Assembly (NCBI GenBank): GCA_008477525.1
Contig: SPDT01000006.1
Coordinates: 3,003,501 to 3,067,500 of the forward strand
Direction: 5' to 3'
Length of the DNA: 64,000 nt
Source: Hypomyces perniciosus
Taxonomy: Eukaryota; Ascomycota; Sordariomycetes; Hypocreales; Hypocreaceae
Under the pieces are notes generated by a model. The model made no database searches. It saw only the letters and a list, made by a program, of their open reading frames with translations, and had not been told where the DNA came from. Of this stretch, positions 1 to 10,849 are shown one piece after another. Made by a program: the position numbers and the translations under genes. How positions within the stretch are numbered: position 1 is the first letter of the stretch; every line of letters starts with the position of its first letter.

Positions 1-95
1 TATCTCTGCCCTACGATCTTCTGTAAGTGGTGTCTGAGAAACAACAAGCCCTGGGGAAAGTGATTCTAACCATTACAGTCACACACACCTCCATC

Positions 96-260
96 ATGTG
101 CGACTTCACCAAGAACTACTATATCTACACATCATGTATAGATCCCGGTGCGCACTTTTGCAGCACATCGACTGATGGCAGCCGACAACATTGCTGTCCC
201 AGAGGCCCTCACGAGCGCTACATCGTCATCCCTGAGACCTGCCCACTATGTTGCGGATGA
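96..260 (+). CDS. Small Cys-rich protein, 54 aa, uncharacterised fungal family
   Basis: An uninterrupted frame from ATG 96 to TGA 260 gives 54 residues, starting MCDFTKNYYIY and ending CPLCCG. It contains a GPHERYI stretch and paired cysteines (CC and CPLC) that could bind zinc. I recognise this layout (Tyr-rich start, DPGAHF, GPHERY, final CPLC) from small uncharacterised ascomycete proteins of nearly the same length. No signal peptide or membrane segment is visible. The frame stays open upstream to the window edge, but ATG 96 fits the family start. Function is unknown. The gene is too short for codon statistics, so the call rests on family resemblance only. Confidence 0.55.
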   Translation: MCDFTKNYYIYTSCIDPGAHFCSTSTDGSRQHCCPRGPHERYIVIPETCPLCCG

Positions 261-3187
261 AAGGAGCAGAATGACAGTGTGCAGATGTCCAAAAAGTCTT
301 GGAGTTACGTATTTGGAATCATTTTGATACCCTGGGCCGGTGGCCTCCTGCATGACACAACCGACTCGAAGCCATGTATTTCTTCTTCTTCTTCTCCCCC
401 TTCATTATCTCTTGGGAACACTAGTCTTGGAAAAGGGACTGGTAAACGCATTTATGTTGAAATGGTAATTCTTTCAATGTGCAAACTGGACCATTTATTC
501 TGGTCTTCGTGGTTTGGACTTGTGGACGTTCTGTGATGAGAGTGGAGGATGAGGCAGGACCTACCAAAACGACACTGGACAAACAATACCATAGCCACGC
601 GTCGGCTTACCACTCTACCTGGGTAAAAAGTACTACTAGTTTCTCCAGCTTCGAGCTCTTGCTTACTCGGTCCCCACGGGGCTAAGCAATCGTGCTGACG
701 TTCTCCCTGACGACCATCGTCGTAGTAAGCGGGAGGAAATGACAATACGGCGAGCTAGTGTCAAGTTGGGCCTCTGAATCGCATTATGTTTATCTTACCG
801 GCGACAATTCGGGCTGATTATAAGAAAAAAAATGCGTGTATAATTATATATAGGCTAGCATTCATTATAGCTATTATGGATGGGTTTCACCTATTTACCC
901 GGATGCGGAGGAAATGATGAAACCTCCCGGGACATCTTCATAGGGCTGACCTTTCGCAATCCTTTCATTGGATACAGCGACAAAAGGTAATGTTCTAATA
1001 GATCTAGTCCTCTGTATCTCATTCACTTTTGGACCCGGGTAGAGTATCTACTAGCCTCATTGAGAGATATACAGGAAGAAATGCCATGATCGCAAAGAGC
1101 GTGATCCACATTTGTGTAAAAGCTGCGGCAGTTATCATTCTAGGTAGTTAGGTAGGCATACAATGAAGCTACGGCAAGCATACCTTTTTGGCAGCGACTG
1201 GCAAACAGCCGGAAAGTCACAAGGACAACATTTTTGTGCCGGAAAGACCCTATCCAAATGCCTGAAAGCAAACCAGTGAACTCCAGATGTGGGTTACGAG
1301 TTAATGTTTACTGACTGACAGAAGATGCATCAGCTTAAACCCGGAAGACAATGCTCGAATTCAGGAAAAGCCGATGTTGTACATCACTCCCCGGTTCAAC
1401 GGCAATGCAGCCCCATGACTCCGATGGGGGTGCTGATTGTCGAACCGTATCGGCTCAGGGTGGGAGGTGAGGCCAAGATGTTGGTTAGCTTCCGATCAGC
1501 ATGCAAAATGAGAGTGTGAGGCCGCCTATCAAGGCAAGCAGACCGCGGAAAGCAAAAACAAACCAGTCATGGAGATGTCGGCTTTCAGATACTGTAATCG
1601 TAAGGGCGGGTCCAACCTGGGAATGCTTCACCAGGCCTTCGACGTTCATGAACCGTATAAATCGCGAAAGCACATGGACTGGAAACTGGGCGGCTAGAAC
1701 GCAATAGAAGAAGCTTGACCTTCCTGTCTGCCTTTCCTTCGACCTCCAGTGCCACGGCTCATACAACGATGCGTCTTCATTAACGATGATATCACCTGCA
1801 TGATCTGACATATCAGATCCCACTTAACTCCGCGGCAATGTGACGGTGTGGCCATTATAGCTTAAAATTATTAGATGCTTCTTAGCTTCGGCACTCGTCA
1901 ATAGAATGGTAGTAACTATTTTATTAGGTACGGAGTATTAGTTCAGTGTTGAATCAGATAGGTCGCTTTCCTGAACAGGCAGCTCCAGATTCGCCCTGTG
2001 AGATTAATCTTGGTACAAGTTACGGTGATGAGATGATCATCCCAATTAGCTGGTATAGAATTTTGTTAACTTGCATTCTCCTATCTATCCACGTATCCCG
2101 TAGTACCGTTAGATCGGGGGTCCGCTAACTAGGTTGACCCAGTTGAAGCCTCGACGATTAAGGTCAAGGCGCTTTGTTCGATATGCGTCTGTGTGTGCTG
2201 CAGTCAATTGCCACATGGACATTGATGGTTCAGCACAGCGGCACTTTCTTCTTCTTCCTTTCTTATTTTTTTTTCATGTGTCACGAGACGTCGGACGAGG
2301 CCTTAGAACAGCCGTGCGCGCTCATGGACTGATGCACTCGAAATGCACAGCAAACCACGGACATGTCTTGTCATACTTGAACCTTGATGTCTTGTCCATA
2401 AGTCAGTGCGTCACGGAGATGCTTTCCACCGAGGGAGGGATTGGACACTGCCAATGAATGCAGCTAACGGCGCGCCTCCCAAGTGACGGTAGTGACGCGC
2501 GCTGATTGATAATAGCTGCCGAGAATATAGAGGAGATACGTCTTTCACTGGCTGATTAAAGATAAAACAAGCTTTTTTTTTTCTCCTATGGAGAGGACTA
2601 AGGTCGCCCAGGACAAGGTGAGGAGAATGGGCTGCGTATTAAAACTGGGGGGGGCGTTCATATTGGATCTGAGGCTCCAAACGCGTATTGTTTGCCGGTG
2701 TTGCAATCGGCAGAGCACCGATACGGAACTTAGCGCTCGTTTGATTCGATGCTGTTCTCTGTTTTGGAGACGATGCAGCTCGGACACGGCTCACAACAAT
2801 GCCCCATTTTGCTTGGGGGCTGTGGTTTCCTCTTGTGCATTAGTACATTCGCCGTGGATAGTACTTGTTTCAAGGAGCCTCCATTTTCCGAAATGGAAGC
2901 GCATCTCAGTTACGGCTATGATGTTGGACATACCTGCTCCCTCCGGGCACAGACACGCATGTGAAAGTTGAATGCTTACGGAGTACTCCGTACATACGAT
3001 AAAAGAAAGAGAGTAAAAATAACCTCGGATCCGCCACTCGGGTCTGCCGAGTTGACGTACCGGCCCCTTGATTTAAGCCTGATCTGGTCAAGCGTCCGAG
3101 CATCAATATGTAAGGACGAGCATACGGCATATTATTACGGAGTACTCCGTAATAGATAGTACTAGGTATGTAGTACTAGTAAAGTTA
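261..3187. other. Intergenic, no supportable gene
   Basis: Only short overlapping frames with no recognisable protein. There is a CTT run near 380-400 and T or A homopolymers near 2260 and 2570. Two palindromic motifs of the type TACGGAGTACTCCGTA occur near 2979 and 3136. Confidence 0.6.
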
Positions 3188-3459
3188 AGGTCCAAAAGTA
3201 TCCGAACATGAACCATTTTACACCAAAACACACAAATTTGAAACCTTTACAATCACTCTATAAAAAATCTAAAAAAGATTAAGAGGCCAATAATTTATAA
3301 ATAATTGGAAAATATATGTTATATATATATATACTGCGTTTTAAATTTAATGTTAATGGATTTGCTTAGGTTTAAATATGTCCTCTTTTTCTTACTCACT
3401 ATAAGCCCACTGTAATCCACTGTAACCGATTTTTTCGTGTTCGAATACTTTTGGCACCT
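3188..3459. mobile_element. 272-bp MITE, Tc1/mariner-like, TA target duplication
   Basis: The two ends form an imperfect inverted repeat of about 26 bp. The left end starts AGGTCCAAAAGTATCCGAAC; the right end, read in reverse complement, starts AGGTGCCAAAAGTATTCGAA. TA dinucleotides at 3186-3187 and 3460-3461 flank the unit, as expected for Tc1/mariner-type insertion. The interior is AT-rich and has no reading frame, so the element is non-autonomous. No transposase source is visible in the window. Confidence 0.75.
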
Positions 3460-3461
3460 TA

Positions 3462-3933
3462 TTGTAGTACTTTATTGGCTGCCAAAATTACTTGGAGCCT
3501 GAAGGACGTCTGACGCTGCTAGCACCAACAGATACAATTTTACGAGGCTTTATAATGGTAAATACAGCCGCTGCCGCGATTGTATCCAAAGGAGACAACT
3601 TCGTGGATGATTAGAAAGAAATCCATTGGATTTACAGTCTTTACAGTTCACATACATTGACGAAGCATAGTCTTGAGTAGCACTTGGCTGCTTTAGGCTA
3701 AACTGCCTATTGACCCAGTGATTAGTTTACCCCGATTTTTCGTAGAAGCCGAGGCTGTCCAATACCGAGTATCCACCAAGGTAAGCATCAGGGACTCTCA
3801 TCGTGATCAACCAACATACTCGCATCTCTCTCCCTATATCTTTCTTTTCTTACCACGCATTCTCTTCCACATCATCTGCCTATAGCCTCCCTCTGTCATT
3901 TCATACAACTAGTTTGAGATATAAACCACCACA
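3462..3933 (+). promoter_or_regulatory. Upstream region of the dienoyl-CoA reductase gene
   Basis: A pyrimidine-rich tract (about 3806-3900, runs of CTCTCT, CTTTCTTTTCTT) lies just before ATG 3934. Such tracts are common at the transcription starts of fungal genes. No specific oleate-response element could be assigned. Confidence 0.4.
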
Positions 3934-5081
3934 ATGTCGGTCCCTGAGTCGAAATACCTAAGCTCCGTATGGCGCGACGGCATCTTCAGTAAAGCCCCCC
4001 TACTCCTCACACGCCGGTCCGGAGACGTTGGATTAGTAGATTGAATATGTGGCTAACGTGATGTGGTTTTCACTGCGCGCAGAGGACAAGGTCGTCTTCG
4101 TTACAGGCGGTGCAGGGACTATCTGTAGCATGCAGACGCGTGCCTTGGTCCGACTGGGAGCCAATGCCTGCATCATTGGTCGCAGCGTCGGGAAGACCGA
4201 GGAGGTTGCTAAGGATATTGCGACTGTCCGACCGGGTGCTAAGGTTATTGGAATCGGTGGATGCGATGTGCGCAAGGTACGGGACCGAGCATCTATGCCC
4301 ATCGGCCATGTTGAGACTCATGCTTACAATCTATAGCTCGAGAGTCTTCAGGCTGCGGCTGAGCGATGCGTTCAGGAGCTTGGAGGCATTGACCTTGTCA
4401 TGTGAGTGGTGAAAATCCGATGAACTCGATGCTCTGCCGATGACACTGACACGGCGTTTTCCTTCTCGTTGCAGTGCTGGCGCTGCAGGCAACTTTGTTG
4501 CTCCCATCGATGCGCTGAGCTCCAACGCCTTCAAGTCCGTCATGGACATTGACGTGCTCGGCACCTTCAACACTATCAAGGCAACCATCCCACATCTGCT
4601 CCGCAGCTCGACACCACGCGTCATTGCCGTCTCAGCCACCTTCCACTACACCGGAATGCCCATGCAGGCGCACGTCTCCGCTGCTAAAGCCTCCGTCGAC
4701 TCGCTCATTGCCTCCGTTGCGCTCGAGTACGGCCCTCGCGGAGTGACGGCCAACGTCATCGCGCCAGGCCCCATTGCGGAGACGGAGGGCATGGCACGAC
4801 TGGGTAGCAGGCAGGAAGAGGCAATTAAGTATGTTGCCAAGGCTACTCCCTCAGGTCGGATGGGCACCGTTAGGGATATTGCGGATGCGACCGTGTTCCT
4901 GTTCAGTGATGCTGGATCTTACGTCAATGGACAGATTCTGCCGGTAGATGGTGCGGCGTGGAGGAGACAGGGAGCTCTGCAGGTTGGTGTTGACCCCGAT
5001 ATGCAGTATCCTGATTTCCTCCTGAAGGGGGAGATGTCCAAGCATCTGAAGGAGACGAAGAAGGACAAGGCCAAGTTGTGA
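3934..5081 (+). CDS. Peroxisomal 2,4-dienoyl-CoA reductase (SDR family)
   Basis: Four exons: 3934-3988, 4083-4276, 4337-4401 and 4475-5081, giving 306 aa. All introns are GT-AG; the first has a CTAAC branch site. Joining exons 1 and 2 restores the family sequence WRDGIFKDKVVFVTGG. The product reduces 2,4-dienoyl-CoA with NADPH in auxiliary beta-oxidation of unsaturated fatty acids. Visible marks are the Rossmann TGGAGTI motif, the AGAAGNF segment, FHYTGMPMQAHVSAAKA (lysine kept, but no Tyr of the usual SDR YxxxK, as in peroxisomal dienoyl-CoA reductases) and GPRGVTANVIAPGPI. The C-terminus is AKL, a type-1 peroxisomal targeting signal. It resembles yeast Sps19 and mammalian DECR2. Length and splicing look intact. 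Confidence 0.9.
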
Positions 5082-6386
5082 GAAGCTTGGAAGTGTAGAT
5101 GAAGGGTTTAGAAGGCATGGGTTATAGGTTCTTGGGCGACATTTGAGCGATCTAGAAGACAATGCTTCCGTTTATTACGACAGAGGAAAGACAGGGCGAT
5201 ACGACCTTGACAATGACTCGTTGAGGTCATGTACTTTTTGAACCTACGGATAGAGGTTTTATTTGAGAATGTATTCATTTCGCCATTGTCACTTCCGGTT
5301 TATGCTACTTAGTCGATGGGGTGCTGACTACCACTGTTTTTTAGGTGGGACTTCGGTGGCTTTGGAATGAAGGAGGCTCATCTTGAGATCGGCACAGAAC
5401 GCTCCATTTCAGCCCTATTCTCGATTTGAGCCGGGTCCTTGGCAGGTCTAGTCTAGTTAGTGAGGTATCATGAACTACTGGTACAGACGGGAGCTTCAAG
5501 ACATGCATCTCCACGTGGGATGGAAGGCTTATCGGAAGACGATGCATCCGATTTTGCCACAACGTAGACTTATAACCCACCGGACTATCCGTGAACTAGC
5601 CAACCTCGTTTGGGCGCTTTTTCTCCGGTTCTACCACTAGCACGATGACTCGGAGAAGCCTGAAGTGAAGACATGGCAAGATAAGATAAGGCGTCGCCGC
5701 GGCTTTGGCATCTCCGGCAGCAACCGAGAGCGGAGGTCCCCGCGAAGGGCGCAGCGAATGGGTTATTGACATGGGCCGGACTCTCCCTCAGGCAAAAAGG
5801 CGCCATCTCCGCGGGAGGCAAAAATAATAAGATGCCAAGCTTCCCTCCATCGATGCAAATCCGCATTGGTGCGATTGTGCAAGATAAAAAAAATATCTCA
5901 CTCGGCCGGGGTATCTGCAAAAATTTCATGCTGCATTGTACACACATTGTGGTAGTATTACTTCGTATAGGCCTCTTTGTTGTCCAATTCGATGGAGAGT
6001 CCAAGAATATCGATACATTATACTCCGTATAGTACTCCGGATAATCAGATAGATAATGGCTAATACTACTCCGTACTCTCTACTCCATCCTAATCAATCC
6101 GTCCAATGGCCATTTATCATTGACCCAGGGTCAGACGAACCTTTTTCTCCAAGCGGGGCGGCTGCATCTTCAACACCACTAGGATCCACCCAGGCCCCGG
6201 AAGCAACCCCAAAGCGAGCCATCTATGTACGAAGTACGGACCACACTCCTCCATATATATCCTTCAGCTTCCCCGCCCACTTGTGCAAAATGCTACCTCG
6301 TTCTCGCCTCGCGATTGTCCTCCCCCTGGAAGAGGCGTCCTGCTGCGAAGGAGCCCAATTGAGCCCTGCCTTGCCTTAGAAACGCC
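5082..6386. other. Intergenic; promoter of the phosphatase-like gene
   Basis: No convincing coding region. TACTCCGTA-type motifs occur near 6020 and 6070. A TATATAT stretch at about 6252-6259 lies 130 bp before ATG 6387 and may be the TATA region of that gene. The minus-strand open frame at 5585-6004 has no recognisable domain. Confidence 0.5.
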
Positions 6387-7885
6387 ATGCAGTCCAAGCT
6401 CCTCTTCGCAACCACGCTCACGGCCGCCCTCGCGCCCTTCGTTGGCGCTGAGGAAGTGCTCGGCGTGTACATCTTCCACCGGCACGGCGACCGGACCTCC
6501 AAGGCATGGAACCCCGTTGACCTGACGCCGCTCGGCGCCAGCCAGGTCTTCGCCGCGGGCGACTTCTACCGCCGTCGGTATATCGCCAGTGACGCCGGCG
6601 CTGTCCGTGTCAACTCTATGAGCGCCGACCGCGCCGTTGTGTCACAGCTCAGCGTCACTTCGCCCGTCGACAGTGTCCTCCACAACTCGGCCGTTGTCTT
6701 CCTCCAGGGCCTGTATCCGCCCTCCGCCAGTGCCGGCTCCCAGAAGCTCGCCAACGGCACGACGGTTGAGTCTCCCCTCGGCGGATATCAGTACATCCCC
6801 GTCAACGCCGTTTCGGACGCTGCCACCTCCACCAAGGCAGAGAGCAACGCCTGGCTTCAGGGCGGCAGCGGCTGTGGCAATGCCGTCGTCAGCTCAAACA
6901 GCTACTTCCAGTCTGCGGACTATCTCAAGACCTACGATGAGTCCAAGGACCTTTACCAGAGCCTGCTGCCTGTCATCAACAGCACCTTCAACGCCACCAA
7001 GGCCAACTTCAAGAACGGCTACTCCAGTATGTCCTCTCCAACCCTGCCAGTAAATAAAGTGAAACTTACATGATCCTCTCAGTCTTCGACTACATCAACG
7101 TTGCTGAGATTCACAACGCCACCATCCCCTCCAAGAACCTCCTCACCCAGCCCACTCTGGACCGTCTCTACGACCTAGCCTCCGTCCACGAGTGGGGCCT
7201 CGCCTACAACGCCAGCGAGCCCATCCGCGCCATCGCCGGCTCCGTCCTCGCCGGTCAGATCTTCGACGCCCTTCAGGACCTCGTCAACGGCAAGTCCGGC
7301 GCCCCAACCTTCAACGTCCAGTTCGGCGCCTACGGCACCTTCATGGCCTTCTTCGGCCTCGCCCAGCTGCCCGCTGCCTCTCCCGACTTCTTCGGCATCT
7401 GCAACTACGCCTCCTCCATGGTCTTTGAGCTCGTCGCCCCCAGCGCCAAAAACAACAAGCCAGAGGACGCCTCCGTCCGCTTCTACTTCTCCAACGGTAC
7501 CGCCGACGCAAGCACCTTCAAGCCCTTCCCCCTCTTCGGCCAGAAGAGCGTCACCCTGAGCTGGAACGACTTCAAGGCCGGCATCACCAAGTTCGCCATC
7601 GCCGATACCGCTCACTGGTGCCAGGTCTGCGGCAACACCGAGGGCACTTGCGCCGCCACCGTCAACTCCACCAGCACCGACGGCGGTGCCCCCAATGCCT
7701 CTGCTAGCTCCTCCAATAGCGGCGTCTCTAAGCCCGTTGCCGGTGTCATTGGTGCGCTCGTCACTCTGGTTGTTGTGCTCGGCGTGCAGGCTGCTGTCAT
7801 CCTTTTCGGTGGCCTGCGCCTCATCAAGAAGTCTACTCTTGCCCAGGCCGGTGTTGGGGCTGTTGACCACGGCGTCAAGGCATGA
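6387..7885 (+). CDS. Histidine-phosphatase (phosphoglycerate-mutase-like) membrane protein
   Basis: Two exons, 6387-7026 and 7083-7885 (56-bp intron), give 480 aa. A signal peptide (MQSKLLFATTLTAALAPFVG) is followed at about residue 30 by FHRHGDRT, the phosphate-binding RHG motif of branch-2 histidine acid phosphatases. Several NxS/T sites suggest glycosylation. Near the C-terminus a Ser/Ala-rich linker leads to one hydrophobic helix (about residues 436-458) and a short basic tail, so the enzyme domain should face outside the cell or the lumen. The His-Asp pair that supplies the proton donor in acid phosphatases and phytases is not seen where expected: the segment reads FGAYGTFMAFFGL. It may have altered catalysis or be a pseudoenzyme. 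It is convergent with the MFS gene. Confidence 0.8.
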
Positions 7886-8225
7886 TGATGCGTCTCTCAA
7901 TGTGAATAAAAAGATGAAAGATATAATAAAGCATTTGTCGTCCTTGACTAAAACCCTGAATGAGCTGGATGTGTAAGATATGATAAAACTGTGATAGTTG
8001 GAGTGATGAAACCCGTATATACCATTCGTCGTGGCGTATATACTCCGTATAAGCTGTACAAAAGCTGCTTCAGACTCATAATTAAGGCTAACCTTGAAGC
8101 AAGCATAAAATCTCACCCAAAACATTAATCTCGTCATCCTTGACACCTGTGCATAACCCCATTACACGAGTCCCTTTTGATCCCAAGCTACAAAATTCCA
8201 GTAAAAGACACGCAAAACAAACCCA
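7886..8225. other. Short convergent intergenic region
   Basis: 3' flanks of the phosphatase-like gene (plus) and the transporter (minus). It is AT-rich, with an AATAAA-like site (AATAAAAAG) at about 7903, a plausible poly(A) signal for the plus-strand gene, and one TACTCCGTA motif near 8040. Confidence 0.45.
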
Positions 8226-10208
8226 TCACCTGAGACCAGTCATGGCCAGCAAATCGTGATGATGGTAGAATGCTCTGCACCGCTTGCCAAATACATCTAC
8301 ATCATGGTTAACTGCTGAGACATTTCGAAAGCTGGGCCCAAACTTACACATGGGAATGCTGAGAAGACACACAACGACCTGGATAATCGAGATGGTCACC
8401 ATTGTGCTCCTAATGCCACCAGTAATAAGCCAGTCGTAGGCAAAGAATGTCAGGACGAAGCTGAAAATATTCTTGAAAATAATCGCCAGTGTGAAACCCT
8501 CAATAGTGAGGTCCCCTAAACGAGTTGTAAGCAAATAAACAACATTGCTAACCGAGAGTAAACAAAGCAGGACAGGTACTTACTATACGCATCGACGAGG
8601 TACAAAGAGCTTGCTACAGCGCCAATGACCATACCCGCAACCTCAAAGCCGAAGAAAATGAGGGGCACAACGTAGCTATACTGGCCCGAAATGACATCGC
8701 CAGCCGTCAATGCAAAACCGAATAAACCGATGCCGCCAATGATGAGCATAGGGAACACTAGGAGAATTCGGAACTCGGGCTCATATACACCGTTGTTGCG
8801 CTTTGTAAGGAACTTGACGCTAGTGTCGGCAAGGAGACCAGAGATGATGAAGCCGGCAATAGCACCGATAAAGGCCCCGGTGTAGGCGTAGCCGGCCTTG
8901 ACCTCACCCCAGAAATACGGTGGTCCGATGAAGATGGCGGCAATAAGAACACCAATAAAAACAGTCCAGCCAATCATTGTGCCTTGGACCAGGGAGGCCC
9001 AGACGAAGGCCGGGTTGAGAACCAAAGGGAATGGTCTAAGCAACAAGACCCAGTAGCGCTCATCCGTCTTGGCGCCATCGAAAAGAGACATAGATTCGAT
9101 GAAGGTCTTCTTGGGGGTGCTGGCATCCCCGATAGGTTGAAGGGCCCCGGAACTAGGGAATGGAACAAAACCCATCCATCGCTTCAAGGGCGTCTCTCCA
9201 ATCAAGGGGGAGCTTAGGGCGGCTGTTGGGAGGTGAAGCTTGACCTCCTCCTCAACTACGACATTGGTGTCGGTATTGAGTCTCGTTTCTCGGCGATAGG
9301 CGGTCTCTGGACATAGGAGGAACACGACAGGAAAAGTGACACCCATAAAGATGGCGACAAGATAGAATGTCCACGGCCAGCCAATGGCAGCAGTGATCTT
9401 GCCTACCACAATAGGGGTAAAAAAGGCGCCTCCAAAGACTGCCAAGTTAGTAAAGGCCATACGGACACCTCGCTGGTGGACAAAGTAGAGGTCACCGACG
9501 GCAGCATTAAGTAGGCTCTCAAAGGGAGCGGTGCCGATACCCTGGACAACACGAGCAGCGAGCAAGCTTTCATAGTTGGTTCCCACGGCACCGGCCCAGG
9601 CGCTAGAGCCAATAATGATAAGTATACCGATGAGGAAGAGGTGACGTTTCCCCCAAACGCGGCCTGAGGGGACGAAGAAGATAGCAGCAGCACCGGCGCC
9701 AAGGAGGTAATAGCCCGTCAGGAGGGCGACTGAGGTAAAGGTCTTGGAAAAGAGGCGGGATATGGTGACGGTGTTGGCGGCGAGGATAGGACCGAGGGCC
9801 GTGGCGAGGACTCCAGCCCAACAAAGGGTGAAGGTGATGAGATCGCGCTTCCATAAGGGCCAGTTGAGCGGGTCGTTGGGGTCATCGGACGGTTGAGGAA
9901 TCTGTATGCGCAAACAATGGTCAATGTTCGGAGTCCATGGGCGCAAGGGCAATGATGAGGATTTCGAATACGCACGAGGATGATGGGAATATCACCGCTG
10001 GTGTCGCATTTCAGTCTTGAGGCATCTTGGTCGGTCGCGACCTGGGTGCGAGAGGGATCATCGTAGAAGCTGGTTGTTCCTAGCAATGGGAGAGAGGAAT
10101 TCGTCAGCAGGTGCTTTGGCGCATTGCGACAATATGAGGATTTTCGCGCATAGAAGGCTTACCTGGGACTTGTTCCCGAGTTTTCGTCTCGAGGATCCCG
10201 AGAGGCAT
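8226..10208 (-). CDS. MFS transporter (DHA1-like), 568 aa
   Basis: Five exons on the minus strand: 10163-10208, 9976-10079, 8584-9901, 8348-8515 and 8226-8296. The spliced frame restores the family start (MPLGILETKTREQVPG) and the diagnostic DDPNDPLNWPLWKRD before helix 1. About twelve hydrophobic segments follow, with an MFS motif-A-like loop (PSGRVWGKRH) between helices 2 and 3 and an RVVQGIGTAPFESL segment. A long acidic central loop separates the two six-helix halves, and the C-terminus is the typical FGKRCRAFYHHHDLL. It should be a plasma-membrane proton-coupled exporter or importer; the substrate cannot be inferred. The last intron (8297-8347) is 51 bp without a stop, so retention would insert 17 residues in frame. 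Confidence 0.88.
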
Positions 10209-10849
10209 CTTGTGAGACCTCTGGACGAACCACTGCTCTCTCTCCTACACAGCTGTGGAGTAGGCAAAGAAGCGAAGAATCCGAGGTCAGAAGAAGAGGA
10301 ACTTGGGCATGGCGATACTATTAGAAGTTGTTGATGGTGAAATCTGAGAGGTCTGAGTAGGCGGTGCCAAAGTAAGTGGTGGTAGGAGAGAGTGAAGAAG
10401 GGTGAAGTCGTGAGATGGTTGGTTGATTCTGGGAAAACGAATACGATCAAGGTTGTCTCGACAGGGGTAACACAGGACGGGATAGCAGGCGAGACGGGTA
10501 GCTCCTGTGTGCGCCAACCAATAGTCTGTCCGCTGGCGCGGCAATGGTGGTATGTCACTGTAATTTAGGTACGAAGTACGAAGTAGTGGTGGACCCTTTG
10601 CTGTGGTGAGGGGTAGCTAGATTTAGTCCATACCTTATTCACAGCTGCCCAACTTCTTATAAGTGAAAGGACACGATTGTTCGGGAACCTGGACTTGGAA
10701 AAATATATATTTGGAGGGGTTTGTCCGTTTGCCGACTCAAATCTTATCATAAAAACTTGAGATAATGTGAACTACCGACAGAAAATATTGTTTGCGAAGA
10801 TTCATTAGGAAGCTGAGGGCTTAAATATCGATAGTTACATCATGGATAA
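10209..10849. other. Intergenic, promoter of the MFS gene
   Basis: No gene seen. A tandem TACGAAGTACGAAGTA motif lies at about 10569-10585. The minus-strand frame over 10209-10558 has no start or domain suggesting a protein and probably represents 5' leader. Confidence 0.45.

Noticed and set aside
1485..1823. 112-codon minus-strand frame with a hydrophobic end
   Set aside because: No family resemblance and overlapping open frames on both strands; indistinguishable from chance.
5585..6004. Minus-strand 139-codon frame
   Set aside because: No homology recognised, no intron or start context, and homopolymer-containing intergenic sequence; not supportable as a gene.
7175..8146. Minus-strand frame of 323 codons over the phosphatase gene
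   Set aside because: Antisense shadow of the GC-rich third positions of the plus-strand exon; glycine/glutamate-rich text is an artefact.
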